This document shows positions 55,276 to 63,912 of a DNA stretch of 64,000 nt, piece by piece. The DNA comes from Haematospirillum sp. H4485 (GTDB lineage Bacteria; Pseudomonadota; Alphaproteobacteria; Rhodospirillales; Rhodospirillaceae). Position 1 is the first letter of the stretch, and each line of letters opens with the position of its first letter. The stretch lies in assembly GCF_012102745.1 (NCBI RefSeq), contig NZ_JAAVSY010000010.1, positions 37,360 through 101,359 of the forward strand, written 5' to 3'. The notes beneath the pieces are model-generated. The model saw only the letters and a list, made by a program, of their open reading frames with translations. It was not told the DNA's origin and did no database searches. A program made the position numbers and the translations under genes.

Positions 55276-57471
55276 TCAGCCGGCCATGTAATCCGGCAGC
55301 CAAGCTTCGTGGGTATGGTGGAGATCTTTCACAGTGGGACCATGTTGATTGTTAACGATGATGCGATCACCGCCGGTGCGCCCGATCACGCGGGCTGAAA
55401 CCCCGGCCCCGGCAGCCATCGCCAGAATGGCGCGTGCGGGTTCACCATCGTCTGTCACCACAACATAACGGCCTTGATCTTCACCGAACAGGGCTGCATG
55501 CAGCGGGCCACCAAAGTCAAGCGTCAGCTCTGCCCCGATGCTTGATGCCATCGCCATTTCGGCAACTGCGGCCAACAGGCCTCCATCCGAGACATCGTGC
55601 ACCGTACGGGTATGGCCACACTGAATAACCGAGCGCACAAAGTCACCGGTCTTGCGTTCATGGTGCAGGTCAACCGGCGGCGGGGCACCGTCTTCCCGGC
55701 CAAGGATTTCGCGCAGGTAAAGAGACTGCCCCAGCCAGCCCCGCCGTTCTCCCTGACCAACCAGGATAATCGTTTGCCCCGGTGCCTGGAATGGAATGGT
55801 TGCTGTTCGGTCCAGATCCTCGATCAGCCCGACGCCGCCGATGGCTGGTGTTGGCAAGATCGCTTGGCCACTGGTTTCATTATACAGGGACACGTTACCC
55901 GAAACCACGGGGTAGTCCAGTGTGGTACAGGCTTGCGCAATGCCTTGGCAGGCCCCGACGAACTGTCCCATGACGGCGGGCTTCTCCGGGTTGCCGAAGT
56001 TCATGTTGTCGGTAATGGCCAGAGGGCGTGCGCCAGATGCCGTCAAGTTCCGCCAGCTTTCGGCCACAGCCTGTTTCCCGCCTTCAACAGGGTCAGCCTT
56101 GACATAACGTGGCGTGCAGTCGGTTGTCATGGCGAGGGCGCGATTTGTGCCGTGCAATCTGACAACAGCCGCATCGCTACCCGGGCGAACCACGGTGTCG
56201 CCCATCACCATGTGGTCGTACTGTTCCCATATCCACCGGCGACTGGCCATGTCCGGGCAGGAGAGAAGCTTTGGCAGAACTCCTGTCCACGCATGTTCCG
56301 GTACGTCATCGGGGGGCAGCTCTGGCTGTGGTGGGGTAGGGACCCACGGACGATCATATTCCGGGCTGGCTTGGGCCAGGGGGTCAATCGGCAAGTCACC
56401 AACCACTTCGCCGTGCCACTTCAATACCATGCGCCCGCTATCGGTCAGGGTGCCAATAATAGCAAAATCCAGTTCCCATTTCTCGAAGATACGGCGGGCC
56501 ATGTCTTCCTTGCCCGGAACCAGTACCATCAGCATACGTTCCTGGGATTCAGACAGCATCAGTTCGTAGGGAGTCATGCCGGGTTCACGCATGGGAACCT
56601 TGTCCAGTTCCAGCTCCACGCCCATGCCACCCTTGGAGGCCATCTCAAAGGAAGATGACGTGAGGCCGGCAGCCCCCATGTCCTGAATAGCCACAATTGC
56701 ATCGGTGGCCATCAGCTCCATACAGGCTTCGATCAGGAGTTTTTCCGTGAACGGATCACCAACCTGTACAGTCGGTCGCTTTTCCTCGGCCCCTTCACCA
56801 AATTCAGCCGAGGCCATGGTGGCGCCATGGATGCCATCGCGCCCGGTTTTGGAGCCAACGTAGACAACTGGATTTCCCACCCCTGCTGCGGCAGAGTAGA
56901 AAATACGGTCTTGGCGGGCAACGCCAACCGTCATGGCATTGACCAGAATGTTACCGTTGTAAGACGGGTGGAAGTTAACCTCGCCGCCGACAGTGGGCAC
57001 GCCAACACAGTTTCCGTACCCACCAATCCCCGCTACAACACCTGATATGAGGTGGCGTGTCAGGGGATGTTCCGGAGCACCGAAACGCAGGGCATTGAGA
57101 TTGGCGACAGGACGGGCACCCATTGTGAACACATCCCGCAAAATGCCGCCGACGCCCGTTGCTGCCCCTTGGCAGGGTTCGATAAAGGACGGGTGATTAT
57201 GGCTTTCCATCTTGAAGACAGCGGCCAGGCCTTCGCCGATATCAATGATGCCGGCATTCTCACCCGGGCCGCAGATCACCCACGGTGCTTTGGTTGGCAG
57301 TGTTTTCAGCCATTTCTTGGATGATTTGTAGGAACAGTGTTCCGACCACATGACCGAGAAGATCCCCAGCTCGGTCAGGTTGGGTTCCCGCCCCATGATC
57401 TCCAGAATCAGCGCATACTCGCCTTGGTTCAGGCCATGGCTTGCAATAACATCCGGGGTCAATGCGGTCAT
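55276..57471 (-). CDS. purL: Phosphoribosylformylglycinamidine synthase, large subunit
   Basis: Converts FGAR to FGAM in purine synthesis together with PurQ (glutaminase) and PurS. This is the small form of PurL (731 residues), consistent with the presence of separate PurS and Pur[38 protein letters not shown] and the [24 protein letters not shown] stretch are hallmark regions. The start overlaps the purQ stop (ATGA). bolA follows. Confidence 0.97.
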   Translation of the reverse strand: MTALTPDVIASHGLNQGEYALILEIMGREPNLTELGIFSVMWSEHCSYKSSKKWLKTLPTKAPWVICGPGENAGIIDIGEGLAAVFKMESHNHPSFIEPCQGAATGVGGILRDVFTMGARPVANLNALRFGAPEHPLTRHLISGVVAGIGGYGNCVGVPTVGGEVNFHPSYNGNILVNAMTVGVARQDRIFYSAAAGVGNPVVYVGSKTGRDGIHGATMASAEFGEGAEEKRPTVQVGDPFTEKLLIEACMELMATDAIVAIQDMGAAGLTSSSFEMASKGGMGVELELDKVPMREPGMTPYELMLSESQERMLMVLVPGKEDMARRIFEKWELDFAIIGTLTDSGRMVLKWHGEVVGDLPIDPLAQASPEYDRPWVPTPPQPELPPDDVPEHAWTGVLPKLLSCPDMASRRWIWEQYDHMVMGDTVVRPGSDAAVVRLHGTNRALAMTTDCTPRYVKADPVEGGKQAVAESWRNLTASGARPLAITDNMNFGNPEKPAVMGQFVGACQGIAQACTTLDYPVVSGNVSLYNETSGQAILPTPAIGGVGLIEDLDRTATIPFQAPGQTIILVGQGERRGWLGQSLYLREILGREDGAPPPVDLHHERKTGDFVRSVIQCGHTRTVHDVSDGGLLAAVAEMAMASSIGAELTLDFGGPLHAALFGEDQGRYVVVTDDGEPARAILAMAAGAGVSARVIGRTGGDRIIVNNQHGPTVKDLHHTHEAWLPDYMAG

Positions 57472-58163
57472 TGTGACAGGGTCTCCACCAGGGAATCAAA
57501 CAATGGCTTGCCATCCACGCCGCCGAGTTTCTCGTCAGCTAGTCGTTCAGGATGGGGCATCATGCCAAGGACCGTTTTGCTTTCATTAAGGATGCCGGCA
57601 ATGTTGTTACGGCTGCCGTTGATGTTTGCGCGCTCATCCACAACGCCATCAGCAGTGCAGTAACGGAAGGCGACCTGCCCATTGTCTTCAATTCGGGCAA
57701 GGGTTTGGTCATCTGTGAAAAAGTTTCCATCATGATGGGCAACCGGGATGCGAATGACTTGTGCCGGCGTGTACCGCCCCGTGAACGGGCTTTGGTTGTT
57801 TTCTGTTCTCAGAAAGACATCACGGCAGATAAAGGCCAAGTTGCGGTTGCGCATCAAGGCACCGGGGAGAAGGCCAGCTTCGGTCAGGATTTGGAATCCG
57901 TTACAGATCCCCAGAACACGGGTTCCCCGTGCGGCCAAGCGTTTGACTTCACGCATGACAGGGCTTTGTGCAGCCATGGCACCACAGCGCAGATAATCCC
58001 CGTACGAAAAGCCGCCGGGGATGGCAACAAGGTCAAGATGATCAGGAAGCTGGCTTTCACGGTGCCAGATCATGGCCGGAGCCTTGCCCGAACTTTTCTC
58101 CAGGGCGACAGCAAGGTCTCGGTCGCAGTTGGAGCCGGGAAATACAATAACGGCGGCTTTCAT
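57468..58163 (-). CDS. purQ: Phosphoribosylformylglycinamidine synthase, glutaminase subunit
   Basis: A class I glutamine amidotransferase of 231 residues that supplies ammonia to Pur[15 protein letters not shown] at the start, the catalytic cysteine in [11 protein letters not shown], and the histidine-glutamate pair in MMPHPERL near the end are intact. The ATG begins [11 protein letters not shown]. It lies between purS and purL. Confidence 0.97.
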   Translation of the reverse strand: MKAAVIVFPGSNCDRDLAVALEKSSGKAPAMIWHRESQLPDHLDLVAIPGGFSYGDYLRCGAMAAQSPVMREVKRLAARGTRVLGICNGFQILTEAGLLPGALMRNRNLAFICRDVFLRTENNQSPFTGRYTPAQVIRIPVAHHDGNFFTDDQTLARIEDNGQVAFRYCTADGVVDERANINGSRNNIAGILNESKTVLGMMPHPERLADEKLGGVDGKPLFDSLVETLSQ

Positions 58164-58237
58164 CGGATATCCTGCTATATGTCAGGAGACGGGGTGGTGT
58201 TCAGGTCACCCCGGTCAGGGGCGCACCTGATTCCGGC

Positions 58238-58480
58238 TTATGGCTCTATGGTGATTGTGTAATTTTCCATAACGGTATTTGCCAGCAAGTCCCGGCAGGC
58301 TTTTTCCACCAGTGCACGGGCTTCTGCTGGATCCGTTGCGCCGAGTTCCAGCTCGATATACTTGCCTTGGCGAACATTGTCGATACCGGCAAGCCCCAAG
58401 TTTCTCAGCGCCCCTTCAATAGCCTTGCCCTGTGGGTCCAGAACCCCGTTTTTCAGGGTGACGTGTACTTTTGCCTTCAC
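58238..58480 (-). CDS. purS: Phosphoribosylformylglycinamidine synthase subunit PurS
   Basis: An 80-residue protein that bridges PurQ and PurL. KAKVHVTLKNGVLDPQGKA and the RQGKYIELEL stretch are characteristic. It sits 47 bases after purC and 74 before purQ in the same operon. Confidence 0.96.
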   Translation of the reverse strand: MKAKVHVTLKNGVLDPQGKAIEGALRNLGLAGIDNVRQGKYIELELGATDPAEARALVEKACRDLLANTVMENYTITIEP

Positions 58481-58527
58481 GGATTTTAGTCCTTCCGCAG
58501 AAATATCGGGGAGAGTCTGTCCCTGCC

Positions 58528-59295
58528 TTATTGCATGGTTGCGGGGCCGGGCATGTCGCGTGGGCCACCTTCGGGCAGGATCCCGAGGCGGCGCGCCACT
58601 TCCTGATAGGCCTCTTCCACAGAACCCATGTCACGGCGGAAGCGGTCCTTGTCCAGTTTTTCGTTGGTCTTTACATCCCACAGACGGCAATTGTCGGGGC
58701 TGATTTCATCGGCCAGGATGATCTGTGGCTCGCCGCTCTCGTGATAAATCCGGCCAAATTCAAGCTTGAAGTCAACCAAGCGTAGCCCGACCCCAAGAAA
58801 AAGACCCGAGAGAAAGTCATTAATGCGCAGGCTGACGGAAAGAATTTCGTCAATGTCCTGAATCGTGGCCCAGCCAAAAGCGGTGATGTGCTCTTCGGAA
58901 ACCATGGGATCCCCCAGCTCATCATTTTTGTAATAATACTCGACGATTGTGCGGGGGAGCAGCGTGCCTTCGGGAATGCTCAGCCGCTTGGAAAGGGAGC
59001 CGGCGGCGCTGTTACGAATAACAACTTCGATCGGTATGATTTCTGCGGCTCTGACCAGTTGCTCCCGCATGTTCAGGCGTCGGATAAAGTGTGTCGGGAC
59101 CCCAATGTCACCCAGTTTCTGGAACAGGTATTCAGAAATCCGGTTGTTCAGAACACCCTTGCCGGTAATGGTACCCTTTTTATGGTTATTGAAAGCGGTT
59201 GCATCATCTTTGAAGTACTGAACCAATGTTCCGGGCTCGGGACCCTCGAACAAGATCTTGGCTTTTCCTTCATAAATCTGTCTGCGACGTCCCAT
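58528..59295 (-). CDS. purC: SAICAR synthetase
   Basis: Joins aspartate to CAIR in purine synthesis. [38 protein letters not shown] and the [10 protein letters not shown] stretch identify it. I place the start at the ATG of [10 protein letters not shown], giving 255 residues; an upstream ATG (59358) is open but outside the conserved part. It is probably the first gene of purC-S-Q-L-bolA-globin. The upstream 440 bases contain a small possible ORF on the opposite strand. Confidence 0.96.
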   Translation of the reverse strand: MGRRRQIYEGKAKILFEGPEPGTLVQYFKDDATAFNNHKKGTITGKGVLNNRISEYLFQKLGDIGVPTHFIRRLNMREQLVRAAEIIPIEVVIRNSAAGSLSKRLSIPEGTLLPRTIVEYYYKNDELGDPMVSEEHITAFGWATIQDIDEILSVSLRINDFLSGLFLGVGLRLVDFKLEFGRIYHESGEPQIILADEISPDNCRLWDVKTNEKLDKDRFRRDMGSVEEAYQEVARRLGILPEGGPRDMPGPATMQ

Positions 59296-59360
59296 CGTGA
59301 GCGATTGTCCGTTCGTGGCTCCACCCTGCCGTACGGCAGGAGAGCGGAATAGGTACAAGG

Positions 59361-59513
59361 ATGAAGCCGTCCGCCAAGAAGCAGGGCAGGCCGGGGTTCT
59401 TCCGGTTCGGAAGCGGTATAGCAGGCGCCATCGTTACCGACAATGGTGAACTGACAGTCTTCCGGGCCTTTGTCAGGGTGGGGTGCGTGGGGAAGGGCAG
59501 TGTGCCCGTGTGA
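59361..59513 (+). CDS. Possible small protein of 50 residues
   Basis: A short frame starting at an ATG with AGGTACAAGG directly upstream. The product is basic at the N-terminus ([14 protein letters not shown]) with a short hydrophobic middle. I recognise no family. It lies in the spacer before purC, antisense to its leader, so it may be chance. Confidence 0.25.
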   Translation: MKPSAKKQGRPGFFRFGSGIAGAIVTDNGELTVFRAFVRVGCVGKGSVPV

Positions 59514-59578
59514 GTATGAGTACGATGCACTACGTTATAATTCCTTTTTATATCATATAATTATCTTGTCCCATGAGC

Positions 59579-59608
59579 TTGTCCTTATGCATCGGGGTCT
59601 GTTACAAT
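59579..59608 (+). promoter_or_regulatory. Candidate promoter of the DUF1476 gene
   Basis: TTGTCC and TACAAT are separated by 18 bases, leaving a leader of about 130 bases before the gene. Confidence 0.4.
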
Positions 59609-59749
59609 AGGTTTTGTAGAGCTTCGGGATCTTTGGTGGGTAATGAATTGGGGATGGATATAAATCCCCGGGTTTTCTTGATTGACCAGATTCTCCTTTT
59701 ACGGGGTCTTGGTCCGTGATCTCTGGCCGCAATGGGGGATATGTTCAGC

Positions 59750-60076
59750 ATGGCTGAGGTTTTTCGTGATCGTGAGAAAGCATTTGAGGCCCAGTTCGGG
59801 CATGATCAGGATCTGGCGTTCCGGATTCGGGCCCGGGGTAATAAAATGCTGGGTCTGTGGGTAGCTGAAGCCTTGGGAATAGCCGGTGGTGGGGCCGAAG
59901 AGTACGCGCGCAACCTTGTTACGGTCGCTCTGGAGAAAGCCGGTGAGGAGGGTGTGATCAGGAAGATACTCACTGACTTTCAGGAGCGTGACGTGGATAT
60001 GACGGAGGCACGTCTGAAAGTGAAGGTCGAGAAAATAATGACCGAGGCAAGGGATAGCATCTTGCATGATGGGTAG
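59750..60076 (+). CDS. ATP synthase inhibitor subunit zeta (DUF1476)
   Basis: A 108-residue helical protein of the DUF1476 family, whose Paracoccus member is the zeta subunit that blocks reverse rotation of the F1F0-ATPase. The N-terminal RDREKAFEAQFGHDQDLAFR is the conserved inhibitory and helical start; ARGNKMLGLWVAEALG follows. Three in-frame ATG codons (59732, 59741, 59750) are possible; the last gives the family-typical short N-terminus with GGGGGA ten bases upstream. It stands alone between purC and purB. Inhibitory function here is inferred from the family. Confidence 0.88.
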   Translation: MAEVFRDREKAFEAQFGHDQDLAFRIRARGNKMLGLWVAEALGIAGGGAEEYARNLVTVALEKAGEEGVIRKILTDFQERDVDMTEARLKVKVEKIMTEARDSILHDG

Positions 60077-60100
60077 CGTCTTGTTTGCTTGTTGCTTGAC

Positions 60101-60129
60101 AAAAAGCCCGGCGTAGTGCCGGGCTTTTT
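60101..60129. terminator. Bidirectional terminator between the zeta gene and purB
   Basis: A perfect 12-bp inverted repeat (AAAAAGCCCGGC / GCCGGGCTTTTT) with a 5-base loop. It suits both converging genes. Confidence 0.93.
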
Positions 60130-60144
60130 GGTGTGCCTTTGACT

Positions 60145-61464
60145 TCAGGCAATTTTTTCCCCGAAAACCCGGCGAAATATGGTGTCAACGTGGCGTGTGT
60201 GGTAGCCAAGGTCGAACAGTTTTGTCAGGTCTGCTTCCGGTATATGGGTGGTGATGTCCTTGTCCTGCTTGAGAATGGACAAAAGATCACCGTTTCCTTG
60301 CCAGACCTTCATGGCATTGCGTTGTACCAGTGCATAGGCATCTTCCCGGCTGACACCCGCCTGTGTAAGCGCCAGAAGGATCCTCTGGCTGAAGATAAGA
60401 CCACCCATCTGGTTGAGATTGCGTTCGATAGCTTCGGGGTAAATGAGCAGGTTCCTGACAACGCTGGTCAACCGGGCCAAGGCAAAATCAAGGGTTATGG
60501 TAGCGTCCGGTGCAATCATCCTTTCAACGGATGAATGACTGATATCGCGTTCATGCCACAAGGCTACGTTTTCCATCGCGGGGATGACATAGCCACGTAC
60601 CAGACGCGCCAGTCCTGTCAGGTTTTCTGTCAGGACCGGGTTGCGTTTATGGGGCATGGCAGAGCTGCCCTTTTGTCCTTCCGAGAAGAATTCTTCAGCC
60701 TCACGCAGTTCTGTCCTCTGGAGATGACGTATTTCGGTTGCAACCCGTTCGATGGAAGAAGCAATGACTCCCAAGGTCGCAAAGTATTCGGCATGCCGGT
60801 CACGGGGGATAACCTGGGTGGACAGAGGTTCAGGCTTCAGTCCCAGTTTCTCTGCGACGTATTCCTCAACAAAAGGATCAATGTTGGCAAAGGTCCCGAC
60901 AGCCCCGGAAATAGCGCATGTTGCTATATTCTCCCGTGCCTGGAGCAATCTGGCGCGTGCTCTCTGGAACTCGGCGTGGAAGCCTGCAAACTTCAGCCCC
61001 ATTGTGACAGGTTCTGCATGAATGCCATGGCTTCGCCCCATGCAAACCGTCAACCGGTGCTCCAGGGCGCGGGTCTTGAGGGCATCCAGAAGGGCATCGA
61101 TATCTTTCAGAAGAATGTCTGATGCCTGTGCCAGCTGTACAGCCAGGCAGGTATCCAGAACATCGGAAGATGTCATGCCCTGGTGCACAAAGCGGGCATC
61201 CTCACCAATATGTTCGGCCAGCTCTGTGGTGAAGGCAATCACGTCGTGCTTTGTTGTTTGTTCTATGGCATCGATCCGTGCGATCCGTTCAGGCGTGTAC
61301 GGTTTGTTGCCGTATGTGCGGACAGACTCAGCGGCTTTCTGTGGAATGATTCCCAGTTTTGCCTGAGCATCGCAAGCGTGAGACTCGATCTCAAACCAGA
61401 TGCGAAACCGGTTGGCAGGTTCCCAGACAGAAACCATTTCGGGGCGGGAGTAACGGGGAATCAA
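60145..61464 (-). CDS. purB: Adenylosuccinate lyase (TTG start)
   Basis: Acts twice in purine synthesis, releasing fumarate from SAICAR and from adenylosuccinate. The superfamily signature is GSSAMPHKRNP, with QGMTSSDVLDTCLAVQ and GRSHGIHAEP also intact. The start is a TTG giving the family-typical MIPRYSRPEMVSVWEP N-terminus, with AGGAGA seven bases upstream; the first ATG would cut off conserved residues. It has 439 residues. It is convergent with the zeta-subunit gene. Confidence 0.97.
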   Translation of the reverse strand: MIPRYSRPEMVSVWEPANRFRIWFEIESHACDAQAKLGIIPQKAAESVRTYGNKPYTPERIARIDAIEQTTKHDVIAFTTELAEHIGEDARFVHQGMTSSDVLDTCLAVQLAQASDILLKDIDALLDALKTRALEHRLTVCMGRSHGIHAEPVTMGLKFAGFHAEFQRARARLLQARENIATCAISGAVGTFANIDPFVEEYVAEKLGLKPEPLSTQVIPRDRHAEYFATLGVIASSIERVATEIRHLQRTELREAEEFFSEGQKGSSAMPHKRNPVLTENLTGLARLVRGYVIPAMENVALWHERDISHSSVERMIAPDATITLDFALARLTSVVRNLLIYPEAIERNLNQMGGLIFSQRILLALTQAGVSREDAYALVQRNAMKVWQGNGDLLSILKQDKDITTHIPEADLTKLFDLGYHTRHVDTIFRRVFGEKIA

Positions 61465-61670
61465 GGCTTTTCTCCTGATAGGATTGGTGTATGGGGGCTT
61501 GGACCTGTATGAAGGGGACGGAAGAAGCATCCGGAAAATCCAGTCGGGGCGTATTCCTGTCAAGGAATTCCTGTGATCATGACTACCCGGGCGTTCCCCC
61601 GTCGGCGGAGTTGCCAAGTGGATAGCCCTTTTGGCAGTGTAGAAAAGGGTTGTAGCAGGGGAGCGTTGCG

Positions 61671-62042
61671 GTGCGTACCTTAAGGTTTATTGTCGTCTTC
61701 TTATGCATGTTTCTATGGTTTTTCTCTGGTCCAGTAATGGCCCAAGCCTTCAGGATGCCTTGGGAAGATGAAAAGGCAAAAGCACCCGTTATCAATCCGG
61801 ACAAAATTCATGACGTGAAGGTGGTGAGGGATTCTCTGGAAATCATTCGCCTGCCGGCTGGAGGGAAGATTATTATTTCTTCGGCTCCGGAGGTTGCCAA
61901 CCTTTACCTAAGAGATCCCGACATGTTGTTTATTGTCGGGCGTCTAAGGGGATCAACCAGTGTCGTCGTTGCTGATGAGGGGCTTGCTCCGGTTTGGAGC
62001 GGTTCAGTTATCGTCACAGACGTTGAAGAAGAGGAAGAATGA
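61671..62042 (+). CDS. Pilus-assembly N-terminal domain protein (CpaC-like N-terminus only)
   Basis: A 123-residue exported protein. A signal peptide covers about residues 1-25 (ending in VMAQA). The rest resembles the N-terminal domain of Flp-pilus secretins such as CpaC/RcpA (LEIIRLPAGGKIIISSAPEVANLYL ... GSTSVVVADE), but the secretin pore domain is absent. The start is a GTG with CAGGGGAGC upstream. It ends in an acidic run. No other pilus gene is near. It may be a periplasmic single-domain relative or a remnant. Confidence 0.75.
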   Translation: MRTLRFIVVFLCMFLWFFSGPVMAQAFRMPWEDEKAKAPVINPDKIHDVKVVRDSLEIIRLPAGGKIIISSAPEVANLYLRDPDMLFIVGRLRGSTSVVVADEGLAPVWSGSVIVTDVEEEEE

Positions 62043-62046
62043 TGGG

Positions 62047-62382
62047 TTACTTGGGGGGGGCGGAGACTGTCAGGTCCAAGGCGACGGTTTTGTCCCGGGT
62101 TATACGGGCTGCCTTGTGAGCCTTGCGCGCAATTGGAATTTTTTGGTCCATACACCAAGCAATCAGGGCAGAGCACAGCAGGGCTGCATCGTAGCTCTTG
62201 GATACCTGCCGTCCGCTTTGCATCTGAATGACGCCGCGCACATTGACCGGATCACTGTTGATAATTTCTATGCCAATAACAGTGCCGCTTTCATCTTCTT
62301 CATGGCGATCAGCCATGTCTATAGTCATGGCCTTGCATACTTCATCTTGTGTGAAAAGCAGCCTGCGAACCTCTGTTGGCAT
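62047..62382 (-). CDS. Hypothetical protein with homopolymer tracts at both ends
   Basis: A 111-residue protein I cannot assign. It is acidic in the first third (DRHEEDESGTV), then has a mixed alpha/beta pattern and ends in basic helices. The ATG (MPTEVRRLLF) lies about nine bases after a nine-base G-tract (minus strand) that probably forms the ribosome-binding site. An eight-base C-tract (minus strand) encodes the end of the protein (APPK). It is convergent with the preceding gene, four bases apart. Confidence 0.55.
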   Translation of the reverse strand: MPTEVRRLLFTQDEVCKAMTIDMADRHEEDESGTVIGIEIINSDPVNVRGVIQMQSGRQVSKSYDAALLCSALIAWCMDQKIPIARKAHKAARITRDKTVALDLTVSAPPK

Positions 62383-62391
62383 ACTTACTGT

Positions 62392-62400
62392 CCCCCCCCC
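62392..62400. repeat. Nine-base C homopolymer
   Basis: C9 on the plus strand, nine bases upstream of the hypothetical gene's start codon (on the minus strand). Such tracts are prone to slippage; here a length change would alter Shine-Dalgarno spacing. Confidence 0.8.
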
Positions 62401-62597
62401 TGAGATAGCGCCCTTCATTAAGGCTGGTTGGGTATTCTGTTCCCGTATTCGTGGCGTTGCAAGAGCCGTGCTGCATACTGTGCCGGATTATCTCATTGTT
62501 TCGGTATGCTGATGGGTTGTCTTGCTTTACCCTGGACATGAGGGCCTTGAGTCGATTTGCAATCCATGATTGATCTCTTTCTGGTATACCTTGGCGT

Positions 62598-62615
62598 TAT
62601 AATGTATGCATACAT
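62598..62615 (+). promoter_or_regulatory. TATAAT box overlapped by a 14-bp palindrome
   Basis: TATAAT (62598-62603) is followed, with a two-base overlap, by the perfect palindrome ATGTATGCATACAT (62602-62615). The arrangement is that of an operator masking a promoter. The XRE gene begins ~137 bases downstream, so autoregulation is possible. No convincing -35 element was found. Confidence 0.4.
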
Positions 62616-62751
62616 ATTTGCTTTTGGGATAGAAAAGCTACTTGGGATGGCTATTTCATAGTCCTCTTGTATGGTGTGTGGCGCGGGTAATTGACCTTCT
62701 CTGCAAGGTTGTGCTTTATAAGTGCTATCGAGTTGTTGAGAGGTGTCTAAC

Positions 62752-63186
62752 GTGAATAGTGAAAAAGATCCTGATCCGATCGACATCCATGTCGGTTCGC
62801 GGATGCAGCTGCGTCGTACCTTGATGGGCATGACGCAGGAACAATTGGCTAAAGCCATTGGTGTGTCATTTCAACAGGTTCAGAAATATGAACGAGGTCT
62901 GAATCGATTGAGTGCCAGTCGTCTTTTTGATGTGTGTCAGGCGCTTGGTGTTTCGATGCTCTACTTCTTCGAGGATATTACCGAAGAAGTGTTGCGTTCC
63001 CGTAAGCGCAACGCTGATGTTATTGATCCTGCTGCCCTTGGTGGGCGGGGTCGGCGACCGGTTGGCGACCTTATGAACAAGACAGAGAGTCTTGAGCTTG
63101 TCCGGTCTTATTGGCATATGCCGGCCAATCAGAGAGAGAAAATCAGGGCCTTGGTTGATACCTTGGCAAGAGCTAATCGGGAATGA
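62752..63186 (+). CDS. XRE-family transcriptional regulator
   Basis: A 144-residue DNA-binding protein of a type common in alphaproteobacteria. The helix-turn-helix is at residues ~15-70 (RRTLMGMTQEQLAKAIGVSF and QQVQKYERGLNRLSASRL), and the C-terminal third is helical with ANQREKIRALVDTLAR. The start is the GTG of VNSEKDPD, since GAGAGG lies seven bases upstream; a GTG three codons earlier overlaps that Shine-Dalgarno sequence. It has its own terminator. Targets are unknown. Confidence 0.88.
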   Translation: MNSEKDPDPIDIHVGSRMQLRRTLMGMTQEQLAKAIGVSFQQVQKYERGLNRLSASRLFDVCQALGVSMLYFFEDITEEVLRSRKRNADVIDPAALGGRGRRPVGDLMNKTESLELVRSYWHMPANQREKIRALVDTLARANRE

Positions 63187-63192
63187 TTGAGA

Positions 63193-63237
63193 CAGGCGCG
63201 GTTGAGAGACTCTTCCGCGCCTGCTGCTTGTTTTTTT
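63193..63237 (+). terminator. Terminator after the XRE gene
   Basis: The stem CAGGCGCGG / CCGCGCCTG (9 bp, 13-base loop) is followed after seven bases by seven T. Confidence 0.75.
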
Positions 63238-63460
63238 GATTTTGTTTTGTCTTTGGGGCTTTGATCCGGTATCCCCATTCCTTATAGTTGGTTTTCGAAG
63301 CAGATTTACCCTATTGGTTGAGTTTCTGGGTGCATTCAATGCAGGTTCCTGCAGGGTGCCCTTCGGGGTTTGTGTCGGGGCTTCTTTCGCCGTCTTGTTT
63401 TGTATGCTTGCCTGGCAAAAGGAAGCGTGCAGTTGATTCTGTATCTGTGTAGTCCGGCTT

Positions 63461-63709
63461 TTGCCACAGGGGTTGCTCAAGCTGGTTTGGCGTAAGTTTT
63501 TGGGGGACTTGCCTGTGTTGACAGATCGTGAAGCTGAGGTGCTCACTTGGGTTGCGCGAGGAAAGAGTACTTGGGAGATCGGTCAGATTCTTAGGTTGGC
63601 CGAGAGAACGGTCCTCTATCACATAGAAAATGCGAAAAAGAAGATGGATGCCACAAGCCGGACTCATCTGGTTGTGAAGGCAATGATGGCCGATCTGATC
63701 GATCCTTGA
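63461..63709 (+). CDS. LuxR-type HTH protein lacking a sensor domain
   Basis: The product consists essentially of a LuxR/GerE DNA-binding domain: LTDREAEVLTWVARGKSTWE, then IGQILRLAERTVLYHIENAK. It resembles the C-terminus of quorum-sensing-type LuxR regulators, but no autoinducer-binding part is encoded upstream. The start is unclear: only TTG and GTG codons are available (63461, 63509, 63515); GGGGGAC favours one of the last two, giving ~64 residues. It may be a free-standing small regulator or a truncated gene. Confidence 0.65.
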   Translation: MPQGLLKLVWRKFLGDLPVLTDREAEVLTWVARGKSTWEIGQILRLAERTVLYHIENAKKKMDATSRTHLVVKAMMADLIDP

Positions 63710-63836
63710 TCGGACAGGGGGCACATACTTGCGTGCTGAATGGCAGATGAGGAGCCCCCGCACCAAGTGTTTCGGAATATCGAGTTGCCGAGAGCGTCCT
63801 TCAGAGCCGAAGCTCCATGCGAGGCGAGAGAGGGGC

Positions 63837-63881
63837 GCTCACACCCGGTGCAGGGGCATGTGCCCTCGAACAGGTGTGAGC
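63837..63881. other. Nested hairpin of unknown role
   Basis: Outer arms GCTCACACC / GGTGTGAGC (9 bp, perfect) enclose 27 bases that contain a second small stem GGGC / GCCC with an ATGT loop. There is no T-run on either side. It lies between the LuxR-type gene and the gene entering from the right edge. Confidence 0.5.
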
Positions 63882-63912
63882 TTGATCGCTACATGGCTTT
63901 GAATTTTGATTG

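Larger units (their letters stand above)
59296..59749. other. Divergent intergenic region purC / DUF1476 gene
   Basis: This 454-base region contains a possible 50-codon ORF and a candidate plus-strand promoter (separate entries), and an AT-rich block at 59530-59570 likely to hold the purC promoter. I see no PurR-type or riboswitch-like structure that I can defend; the purine riboswitch core was looked for and not found. Confidence 0.5.
62383..62751. other. Intergenic region upstream of the XRE regulator
   Basis: The 369-base divergent spacer contains the nine-base C-tract next to the hypothetical gene, and a TATAAT box overlapped by a 14-bp palindrome (62598-62615). I see no gene that I can support in it. 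Confidence 0.6.

Noticed and set aside
59296..59749. Purine riboswitch or PurR box before purC
   Set aside because: No conserved three-way-junction core or recognisable operator could be found by eye on either strand.
61600..61660. Sequence resembling the start of a class II tRNA (GGAGTTGCCAAGTGG)
   Set aside because: No matching acceptor stem, anticodon arm or T-arm (no GTTCGA-type loop) follows, so it does not fold as a tRNA.
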